The notes beneath the pieces were generated by a model. That model saw only the letters and a list, made by a program, of their open reading frames with translations. It was not told the DNA's origin and did no database searches. This document shows positions 25,201 to 36,896 of a DNA stretch of 64,000 bases, in pieces (within the stretch, counting starts at the first letter, position 1; each line of letters begins with the position of its first letter). The stretch is from Holacanthus passer (Eukaryota > Chordata > Actinopteri > Pomacanthidae), in NCBI GenBank assembly GCA_025331565.1, contig JAFREQ010000063.1, positions 1,413,501-1,477,500 on the forward strand, in the 5' to 3' direction. Made by a program: the position numbers and the translations under genes.

Positions 25201-26284
25201 AAATATTCATCAGTTCATGTGAACTGACGTGAAGAAGTCACACATGCAGTGTTTAATTCTATAATTCAGATGTACATTTTTTAAAAAGTTAATCAAAATC
25301 TGATAAACACATTTAAATATATTTATGTTTCAGTAGGCCCAATTATACGTTAAACACAATTTAACTGAATAGAACACGTTTTTCTCTAGTTTAATAAGAT
25401 CTGGCTGATTGAAATGCAACAACATGTAAATGGTGGTTAAAGCAATTGCAAATAAAAAAAGTTTGAAGTTGTCAAAAAACTAATGTCTCATGAATTCTGT
25501 TCAAGTTGAACCTAAGAGAAAGTGAAGTTATTGTAATGTTATTTTAATAAGTGCTATGTGCTACAGTATATTAAATTAAATTTTTACATTTCCATGCGAT
25601 CAAATGTAAAATATGTCATGTAGCTTTCAAATTTCAGATTCTCTTGATTGTATGCAAATTTATTTAGGGATTACATTTAATTAATTGCAGTTGTTACTTT
25701 TGAATATTACCAATATTTGTATTCTTTTTGGTCTAGCACCTACTATATAATTTGAAGCTACATACTGCAACAATCAGTTATTATTAGATGAGTAACCTTT
25801 GTCTAATCATTTCCCACTTTGACCAAATAATAACATCTGTAAAACTAATAATTTATCACAATGACGAAAAACAAATAGAAAAACATATTCTACATTTTGT
25901 TGTTGTGCTTTAAATCTAATTTCTTAATATAACTGCTGTCAGCTGGGATATTTTTTTTCTTAGCTTTGATGCCATTCTGATCTAACTTCCTTAGTTGTGA
26001 TATTATAATTCTGTATCTAATATCTAAATGATTTTCTCAAATTGACTAAAATGATTCTGTCTAGGAAACTTTGAACCAAAATAGTTTGCCAGAATAATGT
26101 GAATAATAATTGAGCATTTATGTCTAAAACTTAAATAAGAGTGCAGGGAGTTAGTCATATCTTCAGCAGGTCAGCAGTCAAACATTATAGTTGAGGGTAA
26201 AACAGAAGCTGTACCTGTGCAGGCTCTTGATGCTCCTTGAATAAGGAGGAAAACGAGTGCCGTCCAGGCTGATGAGGGTCTCAT
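19224..26284 (-). CDS. htr3a: 5-HT3 receptor subunit A, 492 residues
   Basis: Coding exons, 5' to 3' on the minus strand: 26284-26215, 25187-25024, 23990-23946, 23550-23441, 23352-23183, 21990-21830, 20705-20495, 20182-19946, 19534-19224. All junctions are GT-AG and in phase (1,479 bases). The product is a serotonin-gated, cation-selective Cys-loop channel subunit at the plasma membrane. Residues 1-~22 form a signal peptide. Extracellular landmarks are W90/R92 (loop D), N128/E129 (loop A), Y143/Y153 (loop E), the Cys-loop C162-C176 and W183 (loop B). The frame numbers match the human subunit as I recall it. M1 and M2 lie in exon 7 (PSIFLMVMDIVGFYLPP, FKITLLLGYSVFLIIV), M3 in exon 8, and the MA helix and M4 in exon 9, ending LWSVWQVA. 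MA positions R446/R450/K454 are basic, as expected for a low-conductance A subunit. It is followed in the same orientation by htr3b upstream. Confidence 0.96.
22315..22512. repeat. Dispersed repeat, copy 1
   Basis: In htr3a intron 5 a ~200-bp stretch (starting ACAACCCTGATTCC, with GTGTAAAACATAAATAAAA and ending AATTTGATGGCAGCAACA) closely matches 60,879-61,091 in the same order. From memory this is an abundant fish DNA-transposon-like repeat whose consensus begins ACAACCCCGATTCC. No transposase frame is visible. Confidence 0.75.
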
Positions 26285-26560
26285 GGTGTCACTTCACCTG
26301 TGTTTTCTCCCACTGTGGACGTCTGCCTGCCGCTCTGATGAAAGGCCTCCAGATGCCTGACGCCCATATCCTCCATGTCCGTCCACTATATCCATCACTT
26401 CGCTCTCATCCACTATCAAAACCTTGTTAGTGCCACTCAGCTCATCTGCTGTGACGCCACTCCTCCCTGTTCAATAAAGCAGCGGCTCACTGAGATAAAT
26501 GGAGCTGAAAGACTGCAGGAATAAAAGCTAGTGACCGGATCGTATGTCATGTCTGAGTAA
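26285..26560 (-). promoter_or_regulatory. htr3a 5' leader and promoter region (inferred)
   Basis: This is the sequence immediately 5' of the htr3a start codon on the minus strand. It contains an upstream ATG near 26,392 with a frame that stops before or at the main start region, and a CRE-like TGACGCCA core at about 26,452-26,459 (plus strand). No clear TATA box at a defined distance was identified. The transcription start is not determined. Confidence 0.35.
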
Positions 26561-26935
26561 TCATTTAATTAAGTGATACGCCAACACCAGGCCGGTATGT
26601 TACAGTGATTTAGAACAATTAAGAGGGAAGTTGGACGAGTGTGTCAACTCACTTAATGACAGCAAAGTTTTTTAATGTCCTTTATCACATGAAACCTCCA
26701 GTGGGCCGTAGCTTCCTATTCCTATACTTTACTTTCTTTATGTTGAGGTTCCAAATGTTGACGTTCAAGACTGACACAAAAGAAATCATTTAATTCCATT
26801 CCTATCAAAAACTTTTACATGTTTGCAAATGAATAATGAAATGCAATTGAAATATGAACTATGAACATTCCACCTATATGTGACTAAACTATAGGTCTTA
26901 ATGTGCCTGATGCTTTACTCTGCGAAGGCTTTCCA

Positions 26936-27130
26936 CTAGATGTTGGAACCTGGCTGCAAGGATTTTCTCCCAATCAGCCGGTGGAGCATTAGTGAGTTTG
27001 GCCGCTGGTGTTGGGTGATAAGACTTTCCAGTTTATCCCATAGCTGCCAAAATGGTGTTGAGGTCAGGGCTGTTTGCAGGCCAGACATGTTCTTCCACAA
27101 CGACAGAACACATCATTTCATCCCTGTGGA
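26936..27130 (-). mobile_element. Tc1/mariner transposase relic
   Basis: Read on the minus strand, 27,046-27,105 encodes VWPANSPDLN, the segment around the last acidic residue region of Tc1-like DDE transposases (usual form WPxxSPDLNPIE). The flanking words GCATTAGTGAG and GTTGTGGAAGAACATG also fit that family. The frame is interrupted and neither terminal inverted repeat is present, so this is a dead fragment. Confidence 0.75.
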
Positions 27131-27719
27131 AAAACATCTCCAAATTTGTTGATAGAAACCACAACATAAAGTTTGCTTTTATTAGCTGAGAAAATTCTTC
27201 TTGCTTCTTAAGCTGGACATGTTTGTACAGTGTAATTCTCAGTGTACTCCAAGTAGTTTCAATCTGAAATTGTAAATGTGCTACTTAAATTTCATAAGTA
27301 AAATGCAAACTGGACTTTTGCGTTTGAATTTGAATTTGGTCATAACTTAAGTTTATATTAAACGACAATGAAATGGAGATGACAGTTTGCATTTTCATCA
27401 GAGTAATGGCAGCAGTTTCTGCTCTTATTTCATTAACTCTGTTAAAGTCACCCTTAAAATTTAGAGGCCAATATATAACATCTGGTTGACTGAATTGCAC
27501 CAATCTGAGGATACCAGTGTAAGTGAATTTGGGCTTTGGGCTGAACATTATTTTAATGTTCTCTCCAGTTCAAACCTTTAGCTGTCTTTCAACATGTGTG
27601 CGTAGTTATGTGGTAATGAACCGACTTCTCATGACTCTGTGTGCTTCAGAAATAAGAATAGGCAGCTTTACAGTTGGCTTTTATTTTCACTCCTGTCATG
27701 TATTATTTTAACAGAGCAG

Positions 27720-28220
27720 CTTAAATGCTTTTCTTTTCTTCCAATAGAACAGATACAATCATCTCATTCTGGCGGCATCAAAGCTGACTAAACGTTTATC
27801 TTCAGCTCTGTTGCGTAACACCATGTAACCAGATCCAGTGGAAGAAGAGGTTCGCAGCTACTGTGAAAATTGCATTAATATGGATCTTTCCACCCACAAG
27901 TTTTCTATGATGCACTTTTGATATTCTTATCATGACTATTAGGAAGCCAACAGGGAATAGAGACACAGCAGCTGAGCTATGAATGGGTTTTATTGATCTA
28001 TTTTGTGGCGGCGGGATGGAGATTAAAGTATGAATACAATATCATAACATCACACTGGCACTGAGGATTTTCTCCCGAGAGCTGCTTTATAATTCAATAT
28101 CTTTGAGTAAATCTTCACTGTCGGGAAAACATTACACACCCGATACAATAACGTCTCTGTCAAACTATGATGCTGCTATACAATGACGGTGCAACGTCTG
28201 GAGCTTATGCAAACAGAATA
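27720..28220. promoter_or_regulatory. Candidate conserved non-coding block
   Basis: About 500 bases of mixed-composition, repeat-free sequence lie in an otherwise AT-rich spacer. It contains words such as GGCGGCATCAAAG, GTGGCGGCGGGATGG and several TTTATTGAT/ATTAA cores. No open frame or RNA gene fits. It is proposed only by composition and could be a shared regulatory element for the htr3 pair. Confidence 0.3.
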
Positions 28221-28491
28221 TTTAAAGGATTGTTCTCGTTTCAGACAATTTGAAGTTTATTCTTGTAGTTTTGGCATCATTGGTTATAGTCAACTCACAA
28301 CTCAACTTTACAGCTGACAGCTGGGAACATTATGACATTGCTAAAAAAAAGGAGTCAAACAGGGGAAGAAACATGATAAAGTAACAGAAAAGAAAAACTT
28401 TTTGGAAGAGAAAATAAAGTCAAACAGTAAAATTATTATAAGCATTCATCACAGTTTACAAAAGAAGTTCCCGCTTCAACTTTGACCATAG

Positions 28492-28492
<1 letters not shown>

Positions 28493-28535
<43 letters not shown>
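28493..28535. repeat. (TG)n microsatellite
   Basis: About 21 uninterrupted TG units between htr3a and htr3b, likely length-polymorphic. The open frame of alternating Cys and Val through it is an artefact of the repeat. Confidence 0.97.
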
Positions 28536-28537
<2 letters not shown>

Positions 28538-29433
28538 AGTTTGGCTGTGCAATGAGGGATTATTACAGTAAACTTTTGCCTTCAAACAAAGTGATTTCAG
28601 TCAGAGATACTTGCAATAAAAGACACACAGTTAGATTTGGTGGATGTTTGAAGGACGTCTCAATGAATCTGAGCGACCAGGATTCTGCTGAGAGAGTTCA
28701 TCCATAAACACTTAGTGTAGAACAACAGATACAGAAATATACATGAACATAAGCTTTAATGCCGTGAGGAGGAAGTTGAGGTTTGTGGAGGGAGCTGTGC
28801 AGTTATCAGCGTTGATGTTGGAGAATCAGCAGAGTAATGGAAACCGTTTATAAAGGACGTCCAAAACACTTATATGATTGGATGATGCTGGTCATCTGAT
28901 AGCAAAGAAATGATGCATCAATAAGCCAATTATATGTGACGGCTGATGCCTATCAAGCTTTCAGTCCTCGGCTTGAACTGCTGCTGTGGTGAATCAAATC
29001 AACCTGTTTATGACATGTCTGATGTTGTGATTGTTCGTCAAAGAATGATCCTTTGTCCCCAGATCTCAGCAATGACTGTGATGAGTGCAAAGTTAACGTG
29101 ACTGATAAAAACGATGGTCGAAAAAACACAAATAAGGAGTAAGTTTTGATAATGTCTTTGCTTTAACAACATTGGCAAACAGTATAAAGTCTAGACTCTA
29201 TTCTTTTTACAGTACTCTGTTCTTTCTTTTGAAGTACAGTGTATATACATATATATTTAAATACACATTATTTCTGTTGACAATATGAACTTTCTTCCCT
29301 TTGCATCATAATATATTTAGGCTTTTTCAACGCAGACTAAAGTACTGCATCCAGAATCACGGCAAATATACTAAACACCATAATCAATAAGTGCCGTCAG
29401 TTACAGAAAATCATTACACCTCTAATTGTGTGG

Positions 29434-32400
29434 TCAGGCGAAGCTCCAGCTGGCCCACAGCAGCAGCAGAGTCCCGGCGTACGAGACCAGAACCAGCAGG
29501 TAAAAGCGGAACAGGAAGCAGTCGAGCCTGGAGCAGAGGGCCAGCCATTCAGCCTGAGCCGAAGACTCGGTGTCCTCCTGGGACAAGGCCAGCCGCAGGG
29601 ACGCCAGCTCCTGGAGAAGCCACTCCAGCCCAGAGGGAGCCTCCTGGATCTCATTCAGGGACAGAAGATCCTCCTCCAGAGAGGCCTCAAGCTCGTAATC
29701 TGTGAGAAGATCAAGGACTCAGCTTTAAAATGTGGACAATTCATATAGATTCATACAGGTTCCCTAAATAAATGTGAACAATCCAAACCGATCATCAGGA
29801 TTGTGATACTTTCAAAACGGCTCGGTTTTCAAACACTTCGGTTTCATCTCAGCTGATCATAGAAGAGCTTTTCCCCCTCTTTAATCATTACAGAAAATTT
29901 TTTTTAAATAAAATACTCCAACCAACCAGCTACTCCTCTGATTTCGCAGTTCTGTCTTGAGAGTTTCTTTTAGGTGCTTTGTTAAAACGAAAACTCCTAC
30001 ACGCCAAAGTAAAAGATGATTTTACAATCATCATATCCTTCATCTGATTTCATAAAGTGAAACAACTGTGGACAACCTCACGTGACCAAGCAATTCAAGA
30101 CTGTGGTTGCATTAAGCAGCTCCCAGGGTCAGTCTGCGTTACTGTGGCACAGAGGTCCATCAGTTTTACCTTGATATTAAAGTTATATTAAAAGGTATAG
30201 GTTATATCTAGCAGGAAAAAAGGAAGTAAAAACATTTGTGTTTTCCATCCAAGAGTAAAAAGCATTTGCGCAGCCAACACCACAACATCAGTAGCATCCA
30301 AAAGTTTTTAAATTTGAGGGTTTAAACTTTCCCGCGCTGACAAAAGGTGCCTTGACTTTCTCTTATCCAAGTCGTCTCTTGACCTTGACTCCAGTGAGAG
30401 TCTGAGTTTTGCACAGACCTTTAAATTTGTGAAGAAGTGAGAACACACTGTTGGCCATCGCCTGCCAGCAGGACTTCTGGGAAACCGCGGTCTTTGAGTT
30501 TGCAGCTTACCTCCGGACGGGTTGATGTAGTCGAGGGTTTTGATGGAGGTTACGGCGCTCTCGGTGAAGTCGTGACCGGCTGAGCCGTACTTGTCCAGCA
30601 GGCAGGCAGACACTGACATCTGCCTGACCTCCTTCTCGCTGTGGTGGAGCAGCTTGACCACCAGTATGGATTTGATCAGGCTGAGCATCAGCAGGGCCAT
30701 GCACACCGCGAAGAACACACCTGGATGGAGACGGAGGAAACAGAAAAGCTGCTTAAGAACTAGATTAAGGCCAATAATCAGAGTTAGACCTTATTGACAA
30801 CAGATTGCTTATAGCACCATTCAACCAATAGTCCTGCTCCTGTGCTGCTTTCACTCTTGCATTAAGGTGTTTACAAGTTAAAATGCCGGTTAATAATTTG
30901 ACTTAAAGTGGGTGTATACAATTTTAACATTCATAGCTATACCTTAAATTCAATCCTGCTGTTATTTAAAGTATTGGTGTCCATATTATCTCAGTCTATG
31001 CTTGGCCACGTTTTTATGTAAAAATCAGTCATCATCCTAAAGCGAAAGAAGGTTCTTTTGTTGCCACTGATTGAGAGGACATGGATTTAATTTATTTCCT
31101 ATATTTCTTTCAACAAATCCTTGTCTCGACTTTGACTTTGTCCAAAACCTAGAACAGATCTCTTCCATAAACCTGCTTTTTAGAGGAGGCCCTGTTTTTT
31201 TTTCTGTTTCATCCCCTACTAGACATCACAGACCAGGCCCGACTGGTAAACATGATCTTGGCATTCTAAAGGAATTCTGGGTAGTATTTTAGTATGTCTT
31301 GTGTGAGAACTGTGGATTTTCAGGTTTTAATAACAACAGAACAAACAAGAACAGGACAACATGCGGGCATGTATACAAAACAACAAAACTGAAGAGGAGA
31401 AAATTGTGTCTAAAACAAAGTGGATGGAACAGAACAGATGTACTGAACTGATCTATACAACAACCAAATGAAAATGTCCCACCTATGAGAGGAGTTCTGA
31501 CGGCAGTTGAAGGCAGCTCATCTGTCATGTTGACCCTGAAGACGGTGTAGCCCAGCAGTATGCTGATCTTAAAGGCAATGCGTGTACCGCTGTTCAGAGG
31601 CAGGTAGAAGCTGATCACATCTACCAGCATGAGGAAGATGCTGGGGATGAGGAGACCCACCACGTACAGCAGGGGGCGCCGGCGGATCAGCACCTGAATG
31701 AAAGATGAGGACAGAGAGTTGAGATGTGATTTATCAGAGTGTCTGGCCATGCAGATAGTTTTGCTTTCATTTGTCCAGGCTTGGACTTGTCATAGAAAGA
31801 ACAGGTGTAAGTATTAAAGTGCATGATGCCTGAATTCTGTTTAGCTGTTTCAGTTTCAGAGTCCTTGTTGTTCACGTTGGCTCATTGTGACACTGTACTG
31901 ATTTACTGGGACACTCCATCGCCATCATTAATGTTAGTAGTAGTATGTGAAAAAGGCCTATAGAGGTCAAAGAAATGTAGTTTGTGGTGCTCATACAAAG
32001 GTACATTTTAACAATTAACAGCAACATCCTTGTCAACAAATACTCTGTGTGTGTGGTGTGTGTGCTTCTGACACAAATAACATTTGCCTGTATTGTGATT
32101 GGCCAGTAGGGGGCAACACTGGGACTGAAAATCTCTCATTGACAGTCTCTTTACTTTGTCTCTCTGAAATGAAATGTGTTCCTCCAGTTTACTCTCCATA
32201 TCTATAAATACCTACTGCAGCTCATGCTATGAGAATATGAACACTTCATAATCTAAACAGCGATTTCTTTGTTAGTATTCAAAACACATCTCTCTTTCAA
32301 TATTTCCAACATAGCATCTTATTCATTGTTAAAATGGTTTCCCTTACAAACAACATCCACCCAAGCTCTCTTTTAATGTCATCTTTACAACATTTAGGTG

Positions 32401-35400
32401 TTATCTCTATATCTAATATTATATAAACAACAATAATACATTGTATAGTCAAATTGAGTGAACCACACGACCTGAGGAAGTTTGAGCTCCCAGGTCTGAA
32501 TTTTCTTTATTACAAATGTCAGTGTGATTTTAAATATGGTTTTCTTTCTCCTGGGGCAAAATCAAACAACACCTCGCCGCCTGTTTGCACTTTGCAGGTT
32601 TTAAAGTATCTACTGCACCACATAGTACATGTGTGGTTGTGTTTGTTTCTTAGTTTTGTTAAAATGAACATTTTCTCCGAACAGGAACTGAACAAAAACC
32701 ATCAGAAACTCTTTATGACATACTTTTACCTTTAGCGACAAAACTGCCACAGTAACAATATCCCAGTGAGCCATGAAACGCTCCATTACCAAAAAGCCTT
32801 CGCTCTTTGAGCTGAATAAATAGCAGCCCTCCCTGCTCTCCACCTGCATTGGGCTATGGGGCCATTTTCCTCACCACTAACAAGAAGTCCATTGATCAGG
32901 CAGCCACTGAGACAGTCTCATTATGGTTGCTCACCCTCCCCTGTCTATCAGCCTCCCTCTCTATCTGTCTCTTTACTTGCCAGAGAAACAGCCTCGGTCT
33001 CATCATTTGGCATTAGCTCAGTAGCCCGATCCATGAAGGTCGCGGCCAATTGCTTTACACTTTACAATTCCAGCGCGCAGCGTGGCGGGGCCGAACCCGC
33101 AGAGGGATACAGTTTAAAGCTCGCCATCGATAAGCAATCACAGCCATCACGGCGCTGTCACTGGCTCACTTGTTACAGAGCTGTTACACATATTACACCA
33201 TTAGACACCATTATATAAAAATTCAACCCCTTCTCATTGCCAGGCCATCACACCGACATTGTCACAGCCGTTGGCTTCTCATACAGATGCACAAGGTATC
33301 CCAGTCTGCCTGCCAGAAAGCCTTTCTGCCAGAAAGCCTCTCTAACACCTGGTTAATGTTGTTAAACAGTTGTAGTTTGGTTAGATTTAGGAAAAAATTA
33401 TGACCTCCTCCATTCATAGACTTTTCACTCTTTATACTAAGTCATCTTGCTCTAAGCGTCTAATATTGTTTCAAATAGGTTTATATTGGAGTCAGTTCAA
33501 AGCCTGGACCTAGAGACACTAATAGTACGGACACACTGAATCCGCTGACAGATGTCAGGTTGATGGATCCTATTCATTTTCTATGGAGAGCAGGAGATCC
33601 AGCCGTGCCGTGCATGATGGATACAGCACTGCAAACTGACAGTCGCTGAATCTGAATTTGCATAATCACGACTCAACCTCCACTTGAGGCAAATGAGTGC
33701 GTCAGACACGAGGCTCAGGAAAATCAGATCAAACTGTCAAATTAGGATGTGCTGATAAAATATGAATCAAGATTCTGTTACTGCATTGCTTATTTTTCAG
33801 AAACATATTTTGGTGTTTAGCCGCCATGTTGATAATCGACAAGCCTAAACCAGGCATCGTCCAATTTGCAGTGACGTCATCCACGAGCTTTCGGTGGTCT
33901 GGTGCATCCAGATGTGTCCCGGCTGGATTCTGTGTGTCTGTACTTTAAAGGGTCCCTTCAGGTGTATTACAAAGCTTCAATTTTTAATGACATGGGAATG
34001 AGAACGAAGTGAAAAATGACCTGTATCACATTGTGTTACAACATCTTGGCTTTAACGTTCTCATTTAAACCATTCCCTCTGTGATAAATGCACATGACTG
34101 AGACAATGAGGCACATACGTTGAACTGGATGTGGGCGTAGTCTGTGTTGTCTTGGTGGACTTGCCAGTAGCGGGACGGGATGGACAACAGTTCCCATTCT
34201 CCATCATTCATGAACTCCCTCTTGTCGTTAGCGATGGCCTCTGCGCTCCTCCACAGGGCCAGGTCTATTTCCTTCACTGCAGAGGGAGAGATAATGGAGG
34301 AGGAAAAGAGACTGTAGGCGGAAAAACAATAAAGGAAAGCAGTAAAAATCTGATTTCTCTTTTAATCGTGTTCATCACTGTTCCTTCACAGTAAGAACAT
34401 TCTCAGTGAAATTGTTTATTGTATTTCTGTTTCATTTTTCCTGCTGGAGCATCTATCAGACGGAAACCACCACAGCTGAGCGCTAAACTGGTCATGATAT
34501 GTGACAAAATAATATCAACTCAAGGTTCACTTACTGGCTTTTTCACATTTTTCAACTGCATCTTACATCAGTGGAAGAAGTTTGCTCAGTTATCATGGAC
34601 ATAGTCGATAGTCATATGTGGAGGGAGAGCTGAAATAATTAGTTGATCAATGTGAAATTAATTAGCAACTAGTCTGATCATTTATTATAAATGTTTTGAT
34701 TACATTTTTAAGCAAAAATACTAACACTAATACTTTCCCTTCTCTTTTCCTTGCCATTTGATAGTAACTTTTTTTGGTTTTGGACTCTTGGTTGGGAAGC
34801 ACCAAATAACTGAAATACCTTTTTTTAAAATATTTTTTTAATGAAATATAAATCAGCTAATCGAGCAAGTGATTAGCAGATTAATCAATAATTAAAACTG
34901 TCATTTGCAGCCTTAGCTATAACTTCTGTGTCTGTTCAATGATGATATCTGGTGTTGGATGTGATTGCCCTTGATTTTTTTCCTCCACGAATTCTGGTCT
35001 ATGACTTAAGACCCCTTCTCAGTCAATCCAGTCGATGCTCAGTAAACAGACCTGAGTGAAGCCAGCTGCGGAAGGTGAGGCTGCAGTTCTGCTTGTCAAA
35101 TGGGAAGGCGTACATCTCCAGACTGCAGGCCAGCACCACCTGCATGGGCCGGTAGTTCTTCACACAGCCGGAGGAGTTGACGTAGACATAGGGGATGGGA
35201 GGGGACTTCCCTGCGTCCACACTGGGAACACACGTGAAGGAGAGGGGTGAGACGTGGACAACAGGGCAGAAGTCGAGTTCCTTATTATAGACTCCACTGT
35301 TTAAGTCAATGGAGGTCAATGGCTACCTAAAAAGTAGGAAAAACACTGAGTCTTGGACCCTGCTTTAGACCGAGGTCATACTGAAGGACACTGTCGACGC

Positions 35401-36896
35401 TAGACTGAAATGTTTTGAAGGGATTGTTTCAGTAATTTCTTACAATTCACTAACGATAACATCAGGTATCCAGATGGCATCAGATGACAGCGAGATTTCA
35501 TTGATACCGTCAAACTCCTCTGGGTCCCAAACCAGAAACTCATCTGTCCAGATCTGAAAAGAGAAGAAGGAAGAGAAAGCTTTTTCCTAAAGCTTTACAA
35601 CAAGAAACAAAAAGAGAAACACTGAGTGAAGTGAGAGGCCACCTACCTGTCTGTACCAAATACTTGTAGTTATGCTCTGGGTGTTTCCATCCTGTGAAAA
35701 GGTGAATGAATTAATGATGCTTTTGATTTATATTAAGTGGCTTGAATTGACTTAATAGTGCATGGAGGATAATAATAAAATCATTATATAAATAAAGATA
35801 TCAAAATGCACAAAAAACAAAATGAACACTGGAATCTCAGGGGTTTTAGACTTTTTGTCTTGTCATTAAGTTTTCAAAAATATATTTCACATGTCTGGCC
35901 TTGTGTATGGTCAACAAATTGAAAAATGCTTCAACTTTTCACAATCATTTGATATCAGATCCCTTTAACCTGTGGAGTAAAATACCTGAATTTGAGCAGC
36001 AGTGTGACCCAGAGTTTTCAAAGTTTACCTACCACGTCGAGGACAGACTGCAGGATGAGGTCTATGTAGACGGTGGTGAGACTCGTCCAGTTGCGAACAG
36101 GTCGAACTCCGCAGTCATATTTCCTGAGGAGGGTCCTGGTCAGCTGGTTCAGAGCGGATCTCTTTGGCTTCTCTGGCACACATTCAGCCAGATGAGCTAA
36201 AAGGAAAAGATAGATTACCCAGTGGGCCCCAGACCCTTGAGGGGCCTGAAGGTCCTAGGTTCACTGTGTGGCCATTAGTTTGTGGTAATTTGATTAATTG
36301 CGAATTTGTATGGTGATGTATCATTTAAAACTGGAATGATGAAGGACGATGCTAAATGTGGGTGTATTGATGAATTAATCATATGTGCTGACAGACCCTC
36401 AAGGAAACTATACACAATAATAATAATTGTGGCTAAATGATTGTATTTGTTCACATTAGTGGTTCTTGTGCTTCATGATAACCAGTGACCAGGAGGGCAC
36501 AATGCAAATTTCCAGTGCATTCAATATTACAAGTGTGTGTGTCAAATAAAATATGACAACAGTTTGAAAAATCACACTACTGAAACTGAATCTGTAAGAG
36601 AGTGATTTCTGAGCCAGTGTGAGTGAAATAAGCCATGAGACAATGAGTCATACAACTGTCACTCTCCAAAGAGCAAACACTGATGTTGAAATATCTGAAA
36701 ACTCTTCAGTAGCTCCATTTTGATGCAATATTTAATAAGAAACAAGCAGAAATCTATAGAACAAAACCCCTGGATGTAATTTTTAACTCACAAATTAATA
36801 GTTCAGACTATTCAGGAACTGCAACTGTCTGTTCATCTCTTTAGCCAAAAAGAGCATCTTACCTGAGAACAACAGCATCAGCCAAATGAGAGACAT
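29434..36896 (-). CDS. htr3b: 5-HT3 receptor subunit B, 455 residues
   Basis: Coding exons on the minus strand: 36896-36863, 36196-36033, 35691-35647, 35553-35444, 35221-35052, 34276-34119, 31693-31483, 30720-30511, 29699-29434. All are GT-AG, in phase, and have nearly the same exon sizes as htr3a, as expected for tandem duplicates. It is identified as subunit B by the M1-M2 region PSIFLMLVDVISFYLP and LLGYTVFRVNMTDELP and by the M4 region QAEWLALCSRLD. A short signal peptide (MSLIWLMLLFS) is followed by a receptor domain with Cys-loop C150-C164, W78/R80 and W171 in loop B. The MA stretch has E409/S413/A417 where subunit A has basic residues, which fits higher conductance of A/B heteromers. 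It is 37 residues shorter than htr3a, mainly in the M3-M4 loop. Its 5' end faces usp28. Confidence 0.95.
32750..33250. promoter_or_regulatory. Candidate regulatory block in htr3b intron 6
   Basis: This GC/CpG-rich island lies in an AT-rich 2.4-kb intron (31,694-34,118). Its core around 33,035-33,155 reads GTCGCGGCCAATTGC, CCAGCGCGCAGCGTGGCGG and GCCATCGATAAGC. It includes a CCAAT-like word and an ATCGAT core. No protein or RNA gene fits. The proposal rests on composition alone. Confidence 0.3.
34566..34602. repeat. Half copy of the usp28-intron palindromic MITE
   Basis: CAGTGGAAGAAGTTTGCTCAGTTATCATGGACATAGT closely matches the terminal arm of the element at 45,741-45,917. Only one arm is evident here, in htr3b intron 5. 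Confidence 0.55.
34629..34913. repeat. Dispersed repeat related to the one at 14,401
   Basis: It starts GCTGAAATAATTAGTTGATC and ends GATTAATCAATAATTAAAACTGTCATTTGCAG. Reverse-complemented, its right edge aligns with the left edge of the 14,401-14,706 copy. It lies in htr3b intron 5. No terminal duplication was established. Confidence 0.6.

Larger units (their letters stand above)
26561..29433. other. Intergenic interval between htr3a and htr3b
   Basis: This gene-free spacer separates the tandem receptor genes. It holds a Tc1-like relic (26,936-27,130), a candidate conserved block (27,720-28,220), a TG microsatellite (28,493-28,535) and the inferred 3' UTR of htr3b at its right side. The remainder is AT-rich with nothing recognisable. 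Confidence 0.7.

Noticed and set aside
26940..27152. Plus-strand 70-codon frame
   Set aside because: It runs antisense to the Tc1-like transposase remnant.
28492..28707. Open frame beginning with alternating Cys-Val
   Set aside because: It is the translation of a TG microsatellite followed by non-coding sequence.
29391..29748. Plus-strand frames over the last htr3b exon (104 and 106 codons)
   Set aside because: These are antisense shadows of the GC-rich htr3b exon 9, with no independent features.
33060..33110. B-box-like GGTTCGGCCCC on the minus strand, suggesting a tRNA or SINE head
   Set aside because: The stem-loop has a six-base rather than seven-base T-loop and there is no A box or acceptor stem at the right distance.
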